The position numbers and the translations under genes are program-made. This document shows positions 34,224 to 43,589 of a stretch of DNA of 64,000 nt, in pieces; the stretch's first letter is position 1; every line of letters starts with the position of its first letter. Origin of the DNA: Dactylorhiza incarnata. Its lineage: Eukaryota > Streptophyta > Magnoliopsida > Asparagales > Orchidaceae. A model generated the notes under the pieces. It worked only from the letters and a program-made list of their open reading frames with translations. It did no database searches and was not told the DNA's origin. The stretch covers positions 3,057,001 through 3,121,000 of the forward strand of contig JAWHQI010000028.1 of the NCBI GenBank assembly GCA_033032865.1. Direction: 5' to 3'.

Positions 34224-34934
34224 ATGGCTCCTCCAAAGGTGAATTCAGGGTTCGATGTTGACATCAAATCGTTCAATGCTGCAGAAAATTTCAAAGGAAT
34301 CTTTGGTCTCTTCCAAACTGCAGGACTCACAAAACTGATTTCTACAAGGAGCAAAATATATGATAGACAATATCAACATCGACAGGATGGGTCTGTACGA
34401 GGGAAAATTTCTGATACCGACATCCACATCACTGAGGAATTACTGAACCTCACATTTGATTTACCAATAAGCGAGGAGGAATCTGACCTTTCAGCGCAAG
34501 AAACCCAACAAGCCCTGCAAATCATGAACTTCAACAAAGTAAAGGCAATCAATCTGAAGAAGAATGACTTTTCGGAAGAATATAGATTTCTGGCAGACAT
34601 AGCAAGCAAAGTTTTACTGTGCAAAATATCTGAGCATAATGTCATCCCAAAACAACAGTTTCAAATAATGGGGATTCTGGTTCTTAACAAAAGAATCAAC
34701 TGGGGAAAATGTCTTCTAAAACTAATTGGACATAAGTATGCTCATAAAGAGAATGCTTATATGCGAATTATGAGTCAGGTGTTATATCATCATTATCCAG
34801 TGGTGTGCAGATCCAAAGGAGTGCTCATTCCTCCTGGAAAAAGGAAAAAATATAGGAATTTTCTCAAAGTAGACTCGGCAAATTCTGAAGTCGGGTCAAG
34901 TTCCTTCGTCTCCTCCTTCTTCTCCAGTTGTTGA
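34224..34934 (+). CDS. Accessory ORF of the nested LTR element
   Basis: A 236-residue open frame starting at an ATG in AAGATCCAATGGCT context. It is predicted soluble: no signal peptide or clear membrane span. Notable segments are NAAENFKGIFGLFQTAGLTK near residue 20, ITEELLNLTFDLPISEEESD near 75, and a more conserved-looking block ISEHNVIPKQQFQIMGILVL with HKYAHKENAYMRIMSQVLYH at about 145-200. A frameshift near 34900 leads into a Pro/Ser-rich region. Sireviruses often carry an extra ORF after pol, and Tat-type elements a 'plant transposon' ORF; this could be either. I do not assign a function. It is one of the best-preserved frames of the element. Confidence 0.5.
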   Translation: MAPPKVNSGFDVDIKSFNAAENFKGIFGLFQTAGLTKLISTRSKIYDRQYQHRQDGSVRGKISDTDIHITEELLNLTFDLPISEEESDLSAQETQQALQIMNFNKVKAINLKKNDFSEEYRFLADIASKVLLCKISEHNVIPKQQFQIMGILVLNKRINWGKCLLKLIGHKYAHKENAYMRIMSQVLYHHYPVVCRSKGVLIPPGKRKKYRNFLKVDSANSEVGSSSFVSSFFSSC

Positions 34935-35168
34935 GACCAAGGAGCATCCATACCTGATACGCCAGCTGATGTTCAACCAAACCAGACTCCTCATCAACAA
35001 CCACTGTCAGACATTCCTATCCAACCAACTCTTGCAGCAACCCTTTCTAATTCTAGAGAACAAGCTTCTCCACCTTCTTCCTCTCATGCAGCCCCATTCA
35101 TTGATATTGAACAGGCAATAGCTAGAGCAGTGGATCTGGACACTTGAACATTCTCTGAGCTGATACAG

Positions 35169-35640
35169 ATGCATTTCAGGAAATTTCAAAGAAAATATTC
35201 TCAAATGGAAACTGAAATAAAAGAAACAAAAAAGTCAATGCAGGCAATCACAACACTGATATCTTCCTCCACAATAACAAGATCTTTCTTAACCTCACTA
35301 GTCAGTAAGGTTCAGAAGTGGGAGATTATTCAAGAGAAGGAAGTTCCTGCCCCAGATGTTTCAGTTCCTGCCCCAGATGTTTCAGTTCCTGCCCCAGATG
35401 TTTCAGTGCCTGCACAGATCCAGGGGGAGCTGCCTGCACAGATCCAGGGGGAGCTGTCTGCACAAACTTAGAGGGAGCCTCTCACAGTTGATGAACAAAT
35501 TCAAAAGAAAATTACTACAATTGCTCATGAAGCTGTCCTCACTATTGAAAATGTTACATCAACTCAGAAGGAGCTTCAAAAGGATGCTGACAAGACTGCT
35601 GAGGAGGAGGAGAATGAGACACTCCAATTTTCATAAAGAA
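35169..35640 (+). pseudogene. Coiled-coil and PAPDVSV-repeat tail of the accessory ORF
   Basis: The frame from 35169 encodes a coiled coil (KFQRKYSQMETEIKETKKSM) followed by perfect 8-residue repeats, VPAPDVSV three times and PAQIQGEL twice, from direct repeats of 24 and 27 bp at 35343-35462. A TAG at 35469 interrupts; downstream DEQIQKKITTIAHEAVLTIE continues in the same style. It is probably the C-terminal half of the protein begun at 34224, separated by a frameshift and a stop. Confidence 0.5.
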
Positions 35641-35936
35641 ATGTGTCAATACATTTCTTTTCTAGAAAAAAAGCTTCTCCTAAATACAAAGATCAAGTAC
35701 AGTTAGGTGGGAAGGAATTGTAAAACGACTCTTATACTCTTCAGTGCATATACTTGAGAAACATTTATGGTGGACAATCATTTTCTTTATTCAGAAGTTT
35801 CTCAATTTCATCTCAGAAGATTCTCAGTTTATGTTGCTGTCTTTTAACATATGTTTTTATGTATATTCTTTCATTTTTCAATATAATGAATTCATTTAAG
35901 AGTCTGTAAAATTTGTTAACATAAATAGGAAGAGAT

Positions 35937-36720
35937 TGTTGGGAAAAATACCCTCTTGATTTACCTTACAAATTCTGCAAATTTTGCAAAAATGATTTCA
36001 TTCTTTAGGATTCATTACTCATGTTGTATATTGAGGATAATATGATCTTTAGATGTCCTAGGATGTCATATTCACCTTAGGGTGTCAAAGCATAGTCGAA
36101 AAGAGATCAAAAACCAGTTCAGTTAAATCTGCGTCGAAAGAAGTCGATGCAGCTTTGATTGAAAGTCGAAGTAACTTCGAATATAAGTAAAGATAACTCA
36201 GACTGGCAGTCCACGCAACATCGAATAGTATTCGACGTAGAAGTCGAATTTGAAGTCTACATTCTTTATCTAGACAGATACATCGATAATGAATCGACGC
36301 AACGTCGATAACAAAGTTCAATTCAAAGCTGAGTTTTTCTGGAGCAGATCTCAGCGTAGCTTCTAATGGAATTCGAAGGTGCGTCGATATGAGGTCATAA
36401 GGCATTCGACGCAACGTCGAATACTGTCCAAGAATGGATACTCCTTGGAATTGATTCACAAGATTATAACAGACCATATATATATATAGAAATTATTTGA
36501 ATCCTAGCGGGTCGCAGCATGATTTAAAAAAAGAAATGCATTAGAGACTCAGAGGAGATATATTAAAGATATTGGCGGATTGTCAGCAGACATGGATGGA
36601 AAGATACAATTCTCATTCTATACTTTCCAATTGAATAGTCGATCAGAAGGGAAAGTAATTCAACAGAAAATTATATACACAAAGAATTCAAAAGACAGCT
36701 CGGGTTCTCTGATCTGCTGG

Positions 36721-36803
<83 letters not shown>

Positions 36804-37536
36804 ACCTGACAGATCTATGTACAGGCGTTCTTCTTTCTCAAGCTGCAGAAAGCTTCTTCTTCCTCTCTCTCTGAAAGAAGATACCTAAAGATAAAGAGAT
36901 CAATCCGAAAAGGCTGGATCAGTGCTTATAATTCTTGCATTTTCTTCTAAGCAAGGATTAATCATCTTACAAAGGATCCAGAATACTTAGTGTCTTGAAT
37001 CCTCAGTGACTGCTGAAAGAGGATTCAAATCAAAAGGTTACACTTCATCTTCTTCTTCTTACTCTAATTTTCATTTCTGTAAACTGAGTAAAGAATTTTA
37101 AAAAACCCTCTTCGAAGGATTCAGTCTTGGTTCAAGATCTCTTTATCAAAAGATCTGGTTTTATTCTAATAATATCCTTATCAAAAGACTTAGTTCCTGG
37201 TTCTAAGAGTCTCCTTATCAAAAGACTCAAGAGTTCTAAAAGTCTTCTTATCAAAAGACTCAGGCACTGTGATAGTGTATTCCTACCAAGGTGGTAGAAG
37301 AGTGACTACCCAGATTTTAGTGAACCACTATAGCTTTTGTGTCTTCTGTGTTGTGAATTTTCTGTGATTGTCTCTTGTCTACTTTAATTATTCTGTGATT
37401 GATTTAATTCTGGTAGGAATCTTGGATGCTTAGGAATTAGACTTAAATTTATGTGCACTCCTGGTAAAAGTTTTTAAATCTCTATTCACCCCCCCCCCCT
37501 CAAGAGAATTCTCAGGGGAGTTACTGTGCACTTTCA
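35937..37536 (+). repeat. 3' LTR of the nested element
   Basis: Starts TGTTGGGAAAAATACCCTC and ends CTGTGCACTTTCA. Intact relative to the 5' LTR at the MITE site. Confidence 0.88.
36723..36799 (+). repeat. (CT)n microsatellite in the 3' LTR
   Basis: About 36 CT units. The equivalent place in the 5' LTR (near 30866-30885) has only a few, TTTCTCTCGCTCTCTGATT, so the expansion took place after insertion. Confidence 0.95.
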
Positions 37537-37540
37537 ATTT

Positions 37541-38046
37541 TTTACATGGGGATCTCGAAGAGGTGTACATGAAATTTTTACCGAAATTCTTAAAAACAGA
37601 ATCAGAATGGAAAGCCTGCCTACTTGAGAAATCTCTCTACGGTTTGAAGCGGTCTCCCAGAGCTTGGTTTGAAAAGTTTCTAAAAGCCAAGACTCTGTTG
37701 GGATACAAATAAGGTCACTCCAATCATACCTTCTTTATTAAGAACAAAATGAAGAAAGTGGTATTATCCCTGAAAATGATTTGGAAGAAATCACGTTACT
37801 TAAAACACGTTTGTTCAAGGAGTTTGAAGTCAGACTTAGGAAAGTTGAAATATTTCTTAAGAATTCAAGTTACGTGGTAAGACCGTGAAATCTTCATTTC
37901 TAAGAGGAAATATGTCCTGAACCTTCTAGAAGAAACAAAGATGTTTGATTGGCAATGGAAGATAGCCTCATAGGAAAAAAATTGTTGAAGACAAGGATAA
38001 TGAGAAAGTGACCCCTGAGAGTTACCAAAGATTGGTGGGAAGGCCA
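37541..38046 (+). pseudogene. Copia reverse transcriptase, C-terminal piece
   Basis: Continues the frame broken at 28966: LHGDLEEVYMKFLPKFLKTE, LLEKSLYGLKRSPRAWFEKF (about 37610-37680), HSNHTFFIKNK, then NDLEEITLLKTRLFKEFEVR in a shifted frame and FISKRKYVLNLLEETKMF. The segment that should contain the catalytic YVDD, between FIKNK and NDLEE, is deleted. It ends at YQRLVGR, where the LINE-bearing insertion begins. Confidence 0.85.
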
Positions 38047-39785
38047 AGTTTGTAAATACGGATGTCGGCTTCATGTCGAATTGATTCATTCTTAATTTTA
38101 TCCAGTCTCGTGTGACCACACATCCACCTAAGCATTTTCATCTCCGCAACTCCCATTTTTGCTCATGTAAACCATTCACTGCCCAACACTCAGAACCGTA
38201 GAGCATTGCTGGCCTAATTGCGGTACGGTAAAACTTGCCTTTAAGTTTTAATGGTACTTTATGAACACATAAGATCCCAGACGCGCCTCTCCACTTCAAC
38301 CAACCTGCTTGGATTCTATGTATCACATCTTTATCTACACCTCCATCTTTTTGAATTATCGATCACAGATATTTAAAGCACTCACTGCGGAAAATATCTT
38401 TGGTCACCCAATTTAATGACGGAGTCATCCAACCTTCTTTCACTACTAAATTTAAGCTTTATATACTCAGTCTTTGTCCTAGTTAAAACCCTTCTTTTCT
38501 AAAGTGTCTCGCTAAGATTCAAGTTCCGCGTTTACACCCTCGCGCGTCTCAACGACCAAAACAATATCTGCAAATAATAAACATCAAGGTATTGCATGTT
38601 GGATATGTCCGGTGAGCTCATCTAAGATAAGGGTAACGAGATAAGGGCTTAAAGCTGACCCTTGATGTAAGCCAACAGCAATATGGAATTTCTGTGTTAA
38701 TTTTCCAGATGTCCTCACCCTGGTCACTGAATTTGTATACATATCTTTGATTACGTCAATGTATGATACATTTACATCTTTCTTTTCTACAACTCTACAC
38801 AAGTCCTCTTGGAACCCTATCATAAGCCTTCTCCAGATCGATAAACAGCATATGCAAATCTTTTTGATAATTGTCAATGAGTCTCCTCAAGAGATGTATA
38901 GCTTGCATGGTTGACCTACCTAGCATGAATCCAAATTGATTCTCTGAGATACTAGTCTCTCGTCTTACTCTTCTCTCTATTACTCGTTCTCATAGTTTCA
39001 TAGTATGACTCATTAATTTAATTCCTCTGTAATTGACACAATGTTGTTGTATATCTCATTTGTTGTATCAAAATACTTTCTCTCCATTGGTCTGACATCC
39101 TCTTTGTCTTCAGTATCTTATTGAAGAAACTTGTAAGTCATAAAATTCTTTATTGTCTGGCTCAACCGCCATTGCATTTTTCATCTTCTTCAAAGAGTAT
39201 CAAAAATAAAATATTATTAACAAGTACAAATAAATTCAAAGAGTATCAAAACTAAAATATTATTAACAAGTACAAATATATACATTATAAAATACATTTA
39301 ATATTATCCAATAATTTAATTTTGATAACATAAAGTTTTATAGGAAATAAAGAAAAATTAAAAACTAAATATCCTTAGTTATTATAGGTTTTTAAGGTTA
39401 ATAAATTTATGATAAATACATAAAAATAATCAACTAATAAATGTGTGAATACTTTAGAATTTTATGAAATGAGAAAAATATGGTGTGAATAATTATATAA
39501 AATTGATTGTAAGAATAACATGTATTAAAGAGAACGAAACAATAAGGCTAATTAATTTAAGCATTTATGATATAATACATATGGATGATTTTGAATACTG
39601 ATAATGAACTAGCATAACAAAATAATGTATCAGAAGATATGTTCAAAAGTCGTGTCTAACGATATATCAGAAAAAATCGTATATGTCGGTCTATATTTTA
39701 CAAAAGGAGAATCTATTTTTTAGAAAATAATAGTGTTTCCTCAGCAAAAATGACATGTCGGCAGACATGTCAGAGGACATTTAAA
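38047..39785 (-). mobile_element. Insertion with RTE LINE fragment inside the copia pol
   Basis: The copia frame stops at GTGGGAAGGC (38037-38046) and resumes after GTGGGGAAGGC (ending 39785), so this block is an insertion flanked by a likely 10-bp duplication. Its left 0.9 kb (38047-38970) encodes on the minus strand RTE motifs: EDLCRVVEKKDVNVSYIDVI, KDMYTNSVTRVRTSG, VGLHQGSALSPYLVTLILDE (the RT thumb-side signature) and, after a gap, HRIQAGWLKWRGASGILCVH and FYRTAIRPAMLYGSECWAV. Frames are broken. The FADDI catalytic motif is missing between the two pieces. The remaining AT-rich part (39170-39785) has no motif. Confidence 0.75.
39205..39290 (+). repeat. Direct duplication of about 48 bp
   Basis: TCAAAGAGTATCAAAAATAA and the following AATATTATTAACAAGTACAA occur twice in tandem with one or two differences. 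Confidence 0.85.
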
Positions 39786-40458
39786 ACAGTGGGGAAGGCT
39801 AATCTACCTCACAAACAATCATCTTAATATCACATATGCAGTTGGAATCCTGAGCAGAGACATGCATTCTCACAGGTTAAGACATCAAGAAGTTGCAATA
39901 CAAGTGCTACGGTACCTGAAGAAGTCTCCTGGACATGGAATCTTATTCTCTCGAAACAAATATTTGAATGAAGTATACATAGATGTTGATTGGGCTGGAA
40001 GTCAAGATGATCAAAAATCCACCACTGAATATTACTCTTTTGTTGGAGGAAATCTTGTGACCTGGAGAAGTAAGAAACAAAATGTGTTATCAAGATCCAG
40101 TGCAGAAGCAGAATACAGAGCAATGCCACAAGGGATATGAGAGGGATTATGGCTTCAATCTATAATGTAGGATTTGGGGCTACAAGATAGAAAATGCATA
40201 CGACTATATTGGGACAATAAAGTGGCTATCATCATTGCTCATAATCTCGTTCAACATGACCGAACGAAATATGTTGAAATTGATAGACACTTCATCAAGG
40301 ACCACCTAGAGAAAGGCAAAATTTGTGCTTCGTTCGTTCAATCTCTATATCAGTTGTCAGATATCTTTACCAAGAGCCTGTGTTGTGACACAATCACTGA
40401 TAATATCTCCAAGCTGAGAATGATCGACATAAACTCTCATCTTGAGGGGGACAGTTGA
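39786..40458 (+). pseudogene. Copia RNase H
   Basis: It encodes ITYAVGILSRDMHSHRL and LRYLKKSPGHGILFSRNK, VYIDVDWAGSQDDQKSTTEY (first catalytic Asp), WRSKKQNVLSRSSAEAEYRA (Glu) and, after a stop at 40138, IRLYWDNKVAIIIAHNL (Asp), HDRTKYVEIDRHFIKDHLEK and QLSDIFTKSL. All catalytic acids are present. One or two stops separate two long frames (39862-40140 and 40174-40458), making it the best-preserved domain of this element. It ends two bases into the 3' LTR, as is typical. Confidence 0.88.
40444..40452 (+). promoter_or_regulatory. Polypurine tract of the copia element
   Basis: GAGGGGGAC just upstream of the 3' LTR at 40456. Confidence 0.75.
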
Positions 40459-40619
40459 AAAGTCCATTTTAAAGGCCCACTATAAAAGCTCATGTTTCCC
40501 TTGATTATTTTTAGTCACACAACTCAAATATTGGTTTGGGCTCCCCTCTTTTATGTATATATAGAGGTGTCATGTAATGTTTATATTTAAATTGGAATTA
40601 ATATTTTATTATTTTCTCA
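40456..40619 (+). repeat. 3' LTR of the copia element
   Basis: Starts TGAAAAGTCCATTTTAAAGG and ends TTTTCTCA. Includes TATA-like GTATATATAGAG near 40554. Paired with 26606-26773. Confidence 0.82.
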
Positions 40620-41107
40620 ACTGGACAGTGATCGGTGCGGCGTTCGTTTGGCTGAGAGTGGTAGAGCATTCTATGTTCCGAAGTATTTTAGGAGCGAACA
40701 TGCCAAATTTATATCGATTCAAATCACAGTTTATGTGCTAGTTCCGCGGTGGTGACGAATATGCCTTGTTGTTGTACACTCCCGCCCGAGAAGACGTCCC
40801 AAAAAAGAGCCAAAAAGGACTACAACACAAAGTTTCCACTAGCAGTTTCCAATTACTAGAATAAAAATAAAAATCTTGTCCTCGTGAAATTTTCTCTTCA
40901 TTATTTTTGGCTGAATAAAGTGTACTTATGATTTTAGAATGGAAAGCAAATTACACTTTCTTACTCCTTCAAACTTTGGATCTGATGATGAAGCTGAATA
41001 AAAATGTAAGAAAGTCTTTTTCATTCTTATTTTCCTCACCCCATTCTGCTTGTGAAGAAAATATTCAATCAAGTTGTCAAAAATATAATATAGAATACAA
41101 GTATTAC

Positions 41108-41375
41108 CTCTTCATTATTTTCTTCTTGTTGAATCTTCGTTCTGAGCCTTAAAATTCGGTTTTCTTCAATGGTATCACGCAGTTTCTGGCTCACCTTCCC
41201 ATATGCCTCCTCAAGAGCCTTTGACCGCTGCTCATGTTCTATAACTTTGTTCTTAAGCCAAATCAGCTCCTGGTTATGTTCACGCATCTGCTTCATTGGG
41301 CCGACAACCATTTCTTGGTATGATCTTCTGTCAAACTTCAAGGCTGTTTTCCCTGCATATCTTACAAAATCAGAA
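41108..41375 (-). CDS. SGS3-like protein, coiled-coil exon
   Basis: Minus strand. The acceptor is ATCTGTTGCAG before TTCTGAT and the donor GAAGAG|GTAATAC. One base completes a codon from a missing upstream exon; 89 codons follow and the exon ends in phase 0, matching the exon at 26147-26304. It encodes DFVRYAGKTALKFDRRSYQE, MVVGPMKQMREHNQELIWLK, HEQRSKALEEAYGKVSQKL and ENRILRLRTKIQQEENNEE. The MVVGPMKQM block followed by the long coiled coil is the hallmark of SGS3 just after the XS domain. zf-XS and most of XS are not in the window on this strand, so the annotated protein is about a third of the usual length of roughly 600 residues. No frame damage is seen, so it could belong to a working gene. 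Confidence 0.82.
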
Positions 41376-41869
41376 CTGCAACAGATAATCAAACAAAGTT
41401 CATAGAGCAGTTGAAATATTATATTCTTTAAGGGTTCATTCAGTTGGATGGAATTAGGGCTGGTCCAATTCCAATGAAAATGGATCTCCACTTCTAATTC
41501 TAGACGTCTAATTTTGTCCAAATGAACAAACACTAATAATTAACTTCCATGAACTAACTAACCGATGATGTCCTAATTAGTATTAACTATTAGATATACG
41601 CTTGAATTCAATTTTGTCCATGTGTAGGTGATGCAGCGTGTATAAAGGGTTTAGAAGAACGTCGCTTACCGACATCATCTTTTTTAAAACCAAACATTTC
41701 ATTCTAGCTTATATGCCAATTCAACCACTACATTGAGGTTGCTTAGTTGTTCACGAGAATAATTTTATAATACTGCTTAGTTAAAAAAGTGAAAATAAAA
41801 ATTCATCAAATTGAAGGTGATTCATTTCAATTATGGCGCAACTTATAAATGGTTGCCAGCCTAATAGCA
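41376..41869. other. Upstream intron sequence of the SGS3-like gene
   Basis: AT-rich, with no XS-domain exon recognised. If the gene is intact its next exon lies farther right or outside the window. Confidence 0.4.
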
Positions 41870-43110
41870 TCATCAACTTTTAGTTGAAACGCATGGTTTC
41901 CATTCACAAACTCGGAGGTGAAAGGAAGGGCCATGGGACCTATAAGAAAAGAAGGGTGAACATGGATAGGAAATATGAGAACAGACGGGCCCGATGTCGG
42001 GGATAATCCAACAAATGAGGTCCCACGCGACACGTGGGAATCCGTTGCACATCATAGTCCCCAACACGACCCCATAGCAAAAAATCAAAGCTCTAATGCC
42101 AAGTCAAAACCCGCAGCTTCCATCCTGAAACCTTGAAGTGAAAGGAGAAGAGTGAACTTATAAGGACAGACAGGTGAACATGACTGCATAATGGGACTAA
42201 TGTGACAGACGAGACCGACGTAGGGGCTAATCCAACATTTGTGGTCCCACTGGACACATGGATACCAGTTGCACATCCCAGTCTCCAACAAATCCTCACA
42301 GCGAAACAAACCAAGCTCTGATACCAAGTCGAAACTCTTAGGCATTGTGAGACTAATGTGATAGCCATACATCGGAGATAATCCAACAAATGTGGACTCA
42401 CATGACACAGGAATCCGCTGCACATCCCAATCTCCAACACGGCCACACAGCAAAACAAATGAAGCCATGATACAAAGTCAAAATTCGTGGCTTTCATCCC
42501 AAAATCCTGAGGTGAAGGAGGAGTGACTTAAGACCTATAAACACAGGTGGGTGAATGCGGGTAACAATGTGGGACTAATGTGACAGACAGGCCCGATACC
42601 GGGGAAAATCCAACAATTGTGGACCCGTTAGATACGTGGAAAACCGCTGCACATCCAGTCTCCAATATGCCCTCACAGCAGAATAAATCAAGCTTTGATA
42701 CCAAGTCGAAACTCACAACTTCCATCCCAAAAGCCCGAGGTGAAAGGATGGGTATGAGACCTATAAGCACAGACGGGTGACTGCGAGTAGCAAAGTGGTT
42801 CAAATATGCTAACGAGCCTGACCCCTGGGATAATCCAACAACTGTGGCCCCACACGACACATGGGAACTTGTTGGCATCCCAATCTCCAACATGCCCCCA
42901 CAATTAAGCAAACCAAGCTCAGATACAAACCAAAACTCGTGGCTTCCATCTTAAAACCCCATGATGAAATGAGCAGAGGCCTGAGACCTATAGGCATGGG
43001 CAGGTGAACGCGTTAGGCAATGTGGGACTAATGTGACAGAGATCCGAAGCCGGGATAATCCAACAATTGTTGTTCCACTCGACACGTGGGAATCCACTAC
43101 ACATCCCAGT
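41870..43110 (-). mobile_element. TRIM-like tandem array, unit about 225 bp
   Basis: On the minus strand the start TGTTGGATT (plus AATCCAACA, ending at 42013, 42237, 42388, 42615, 42840 and 43065) alternates with primer-binding-like words. On the plus strand these read GCTCTGATACCAAG or variants near 42089, 42312, 42466, 42691 and 42917. The minus sense TTGGTATCAGAGC is the initiator-Met tRNA site. The layout is LTR of about 135 bp, primer site, about 90 bp interior, LTR, and so on: five or six units, one shortened to 151 bp. No coding capacity, as expected for terminal-repeat retrotransposons in miniature. Overlapping minus-strand frames are repeat translations. Confidence 0.75.
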
Positions 43111-43386
43111 CACCAATACTTTTCTAATCTTGACTTAACCAGTAATGACAAAAAAAATAAATTGAAGTGAAAATTACCGTATAAAGGGATATACAAAGCA
43201 CATGATTTAGTCCTATATAAATATTGTAAAAGTTGAAGGATGCCAGCATTACAAGGAAGTTGCGGAGAAACCTCGTAAGGACTCGAAGACTTGTTATGGG
43301 CATCGTGTTGTTATCATTTTAGGTCCTTTATGTTACAAGTCGTGGTGGTTGTCGCAATTATTTATCATCATTGTTCTTTTATATTT

Positions 43387-43572
43387 CTCGAAGGGGAGCC
43401 TTGGCGCACCAGTTGAGGTGTTTTTGTGTGACCTTGAGGTCACGGGTTCGAGTCCTGGAAGCAGCCTCATGCAAAAATGGATGGTAAGGTTTGCCTACAC
43501 TTCACCCTTGTGGTGGGACCCTTCCCCGAACCCTCGCTCTGCGGGGATGCCTTCGTGCACCGGACTGCCCTT
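43387..43572 (+). mobile_element. Au-like SINE with perfect 16-bp target duplication
   Basis: The 186-bp body contains GGGGAGCCTTGGCGCACCAG, a Pol III A-box-like start, and the B box GGTTCGAGTCC (near 43444). It continues with the conserved middle ATGCAAAAATGGATGGTAAG, ACCCTTGTGGTGGGACCCTT, CCCCGAACCC and end GTGCACCGGACTGCCCTT. This order is that of the plant Au SINE family. Exact direct repeats TTGTTCTTTTATATTT flank it (43371-43386 and 43573-43588). The undamaged duplication suggests a fairly recent insertion. It resembles a tRNA only in its first about 70 bases and is not a tRNA gene. Confidence 0.92.
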
Positions 43573-43589
43573 TTGTTCTTTTATATTTT

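Larger units (their letters stand above)
28967..37536 (+). mobile_element. Nested Sirevirus-like LTR element without pol
   Basis: Two similar LTRs (28967-31621 and 35937-37536) enclose a primer-binding site, a UBN2-type copia gag remnant, a coiled-coil region and a downstream ORF at 34224-34934. Integrase, reverse transcriptase and RNase H are absent, so it would have depended on enzymes from elsewhere. It splits the copia reverse transcriptase exactly within the codons for the FFLHGDL motif. Both junctions carry ATTTTT-like sequence consistent with a 5-bp duplication. Sirevirus assignment rests on the gag type, the CGTCGA-rich LTRs and the extra ORF, and is tentative. Confidence 0.78.
26606..40619 (+). 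mobile_element. Ty1/copia element, 14 kb with nested insertions
   Basis: Defined by similar terminal repeats of about 165 bp (26606-26773 and 40456-40619), a primer-binding site after the left one, a polypurine tract before the right one, and copia domains in order between them: GAG-pre-integrase, integrase, reverse transcriptase (two pieces) and RNase H. Gag and protease were not recognised. Removing the LTR element at 28967-37536 and the LINE insertion at about 38047-39785 leaves about 3.7 kb. It sits in the 14.8-kb intron of the SGS3-like gene, in antisense orientation to it. I found no convincing 5-bp target duplication. Confidence 0.85.

Noticed and set aside
41827..42997. Series of Cys-containing minus-strand frames with recurring motifs
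   Set aside because: The recurrence follows the 225-bp TRIM-like unit; the frames are repeat translations.
43395..43470. tRNA gene with a B box GGTTCGAGTCC
   Set aside because: No cloverleaf acceptor pairing, and it continues into conserved Au SINE sequence with flanking target duplication.
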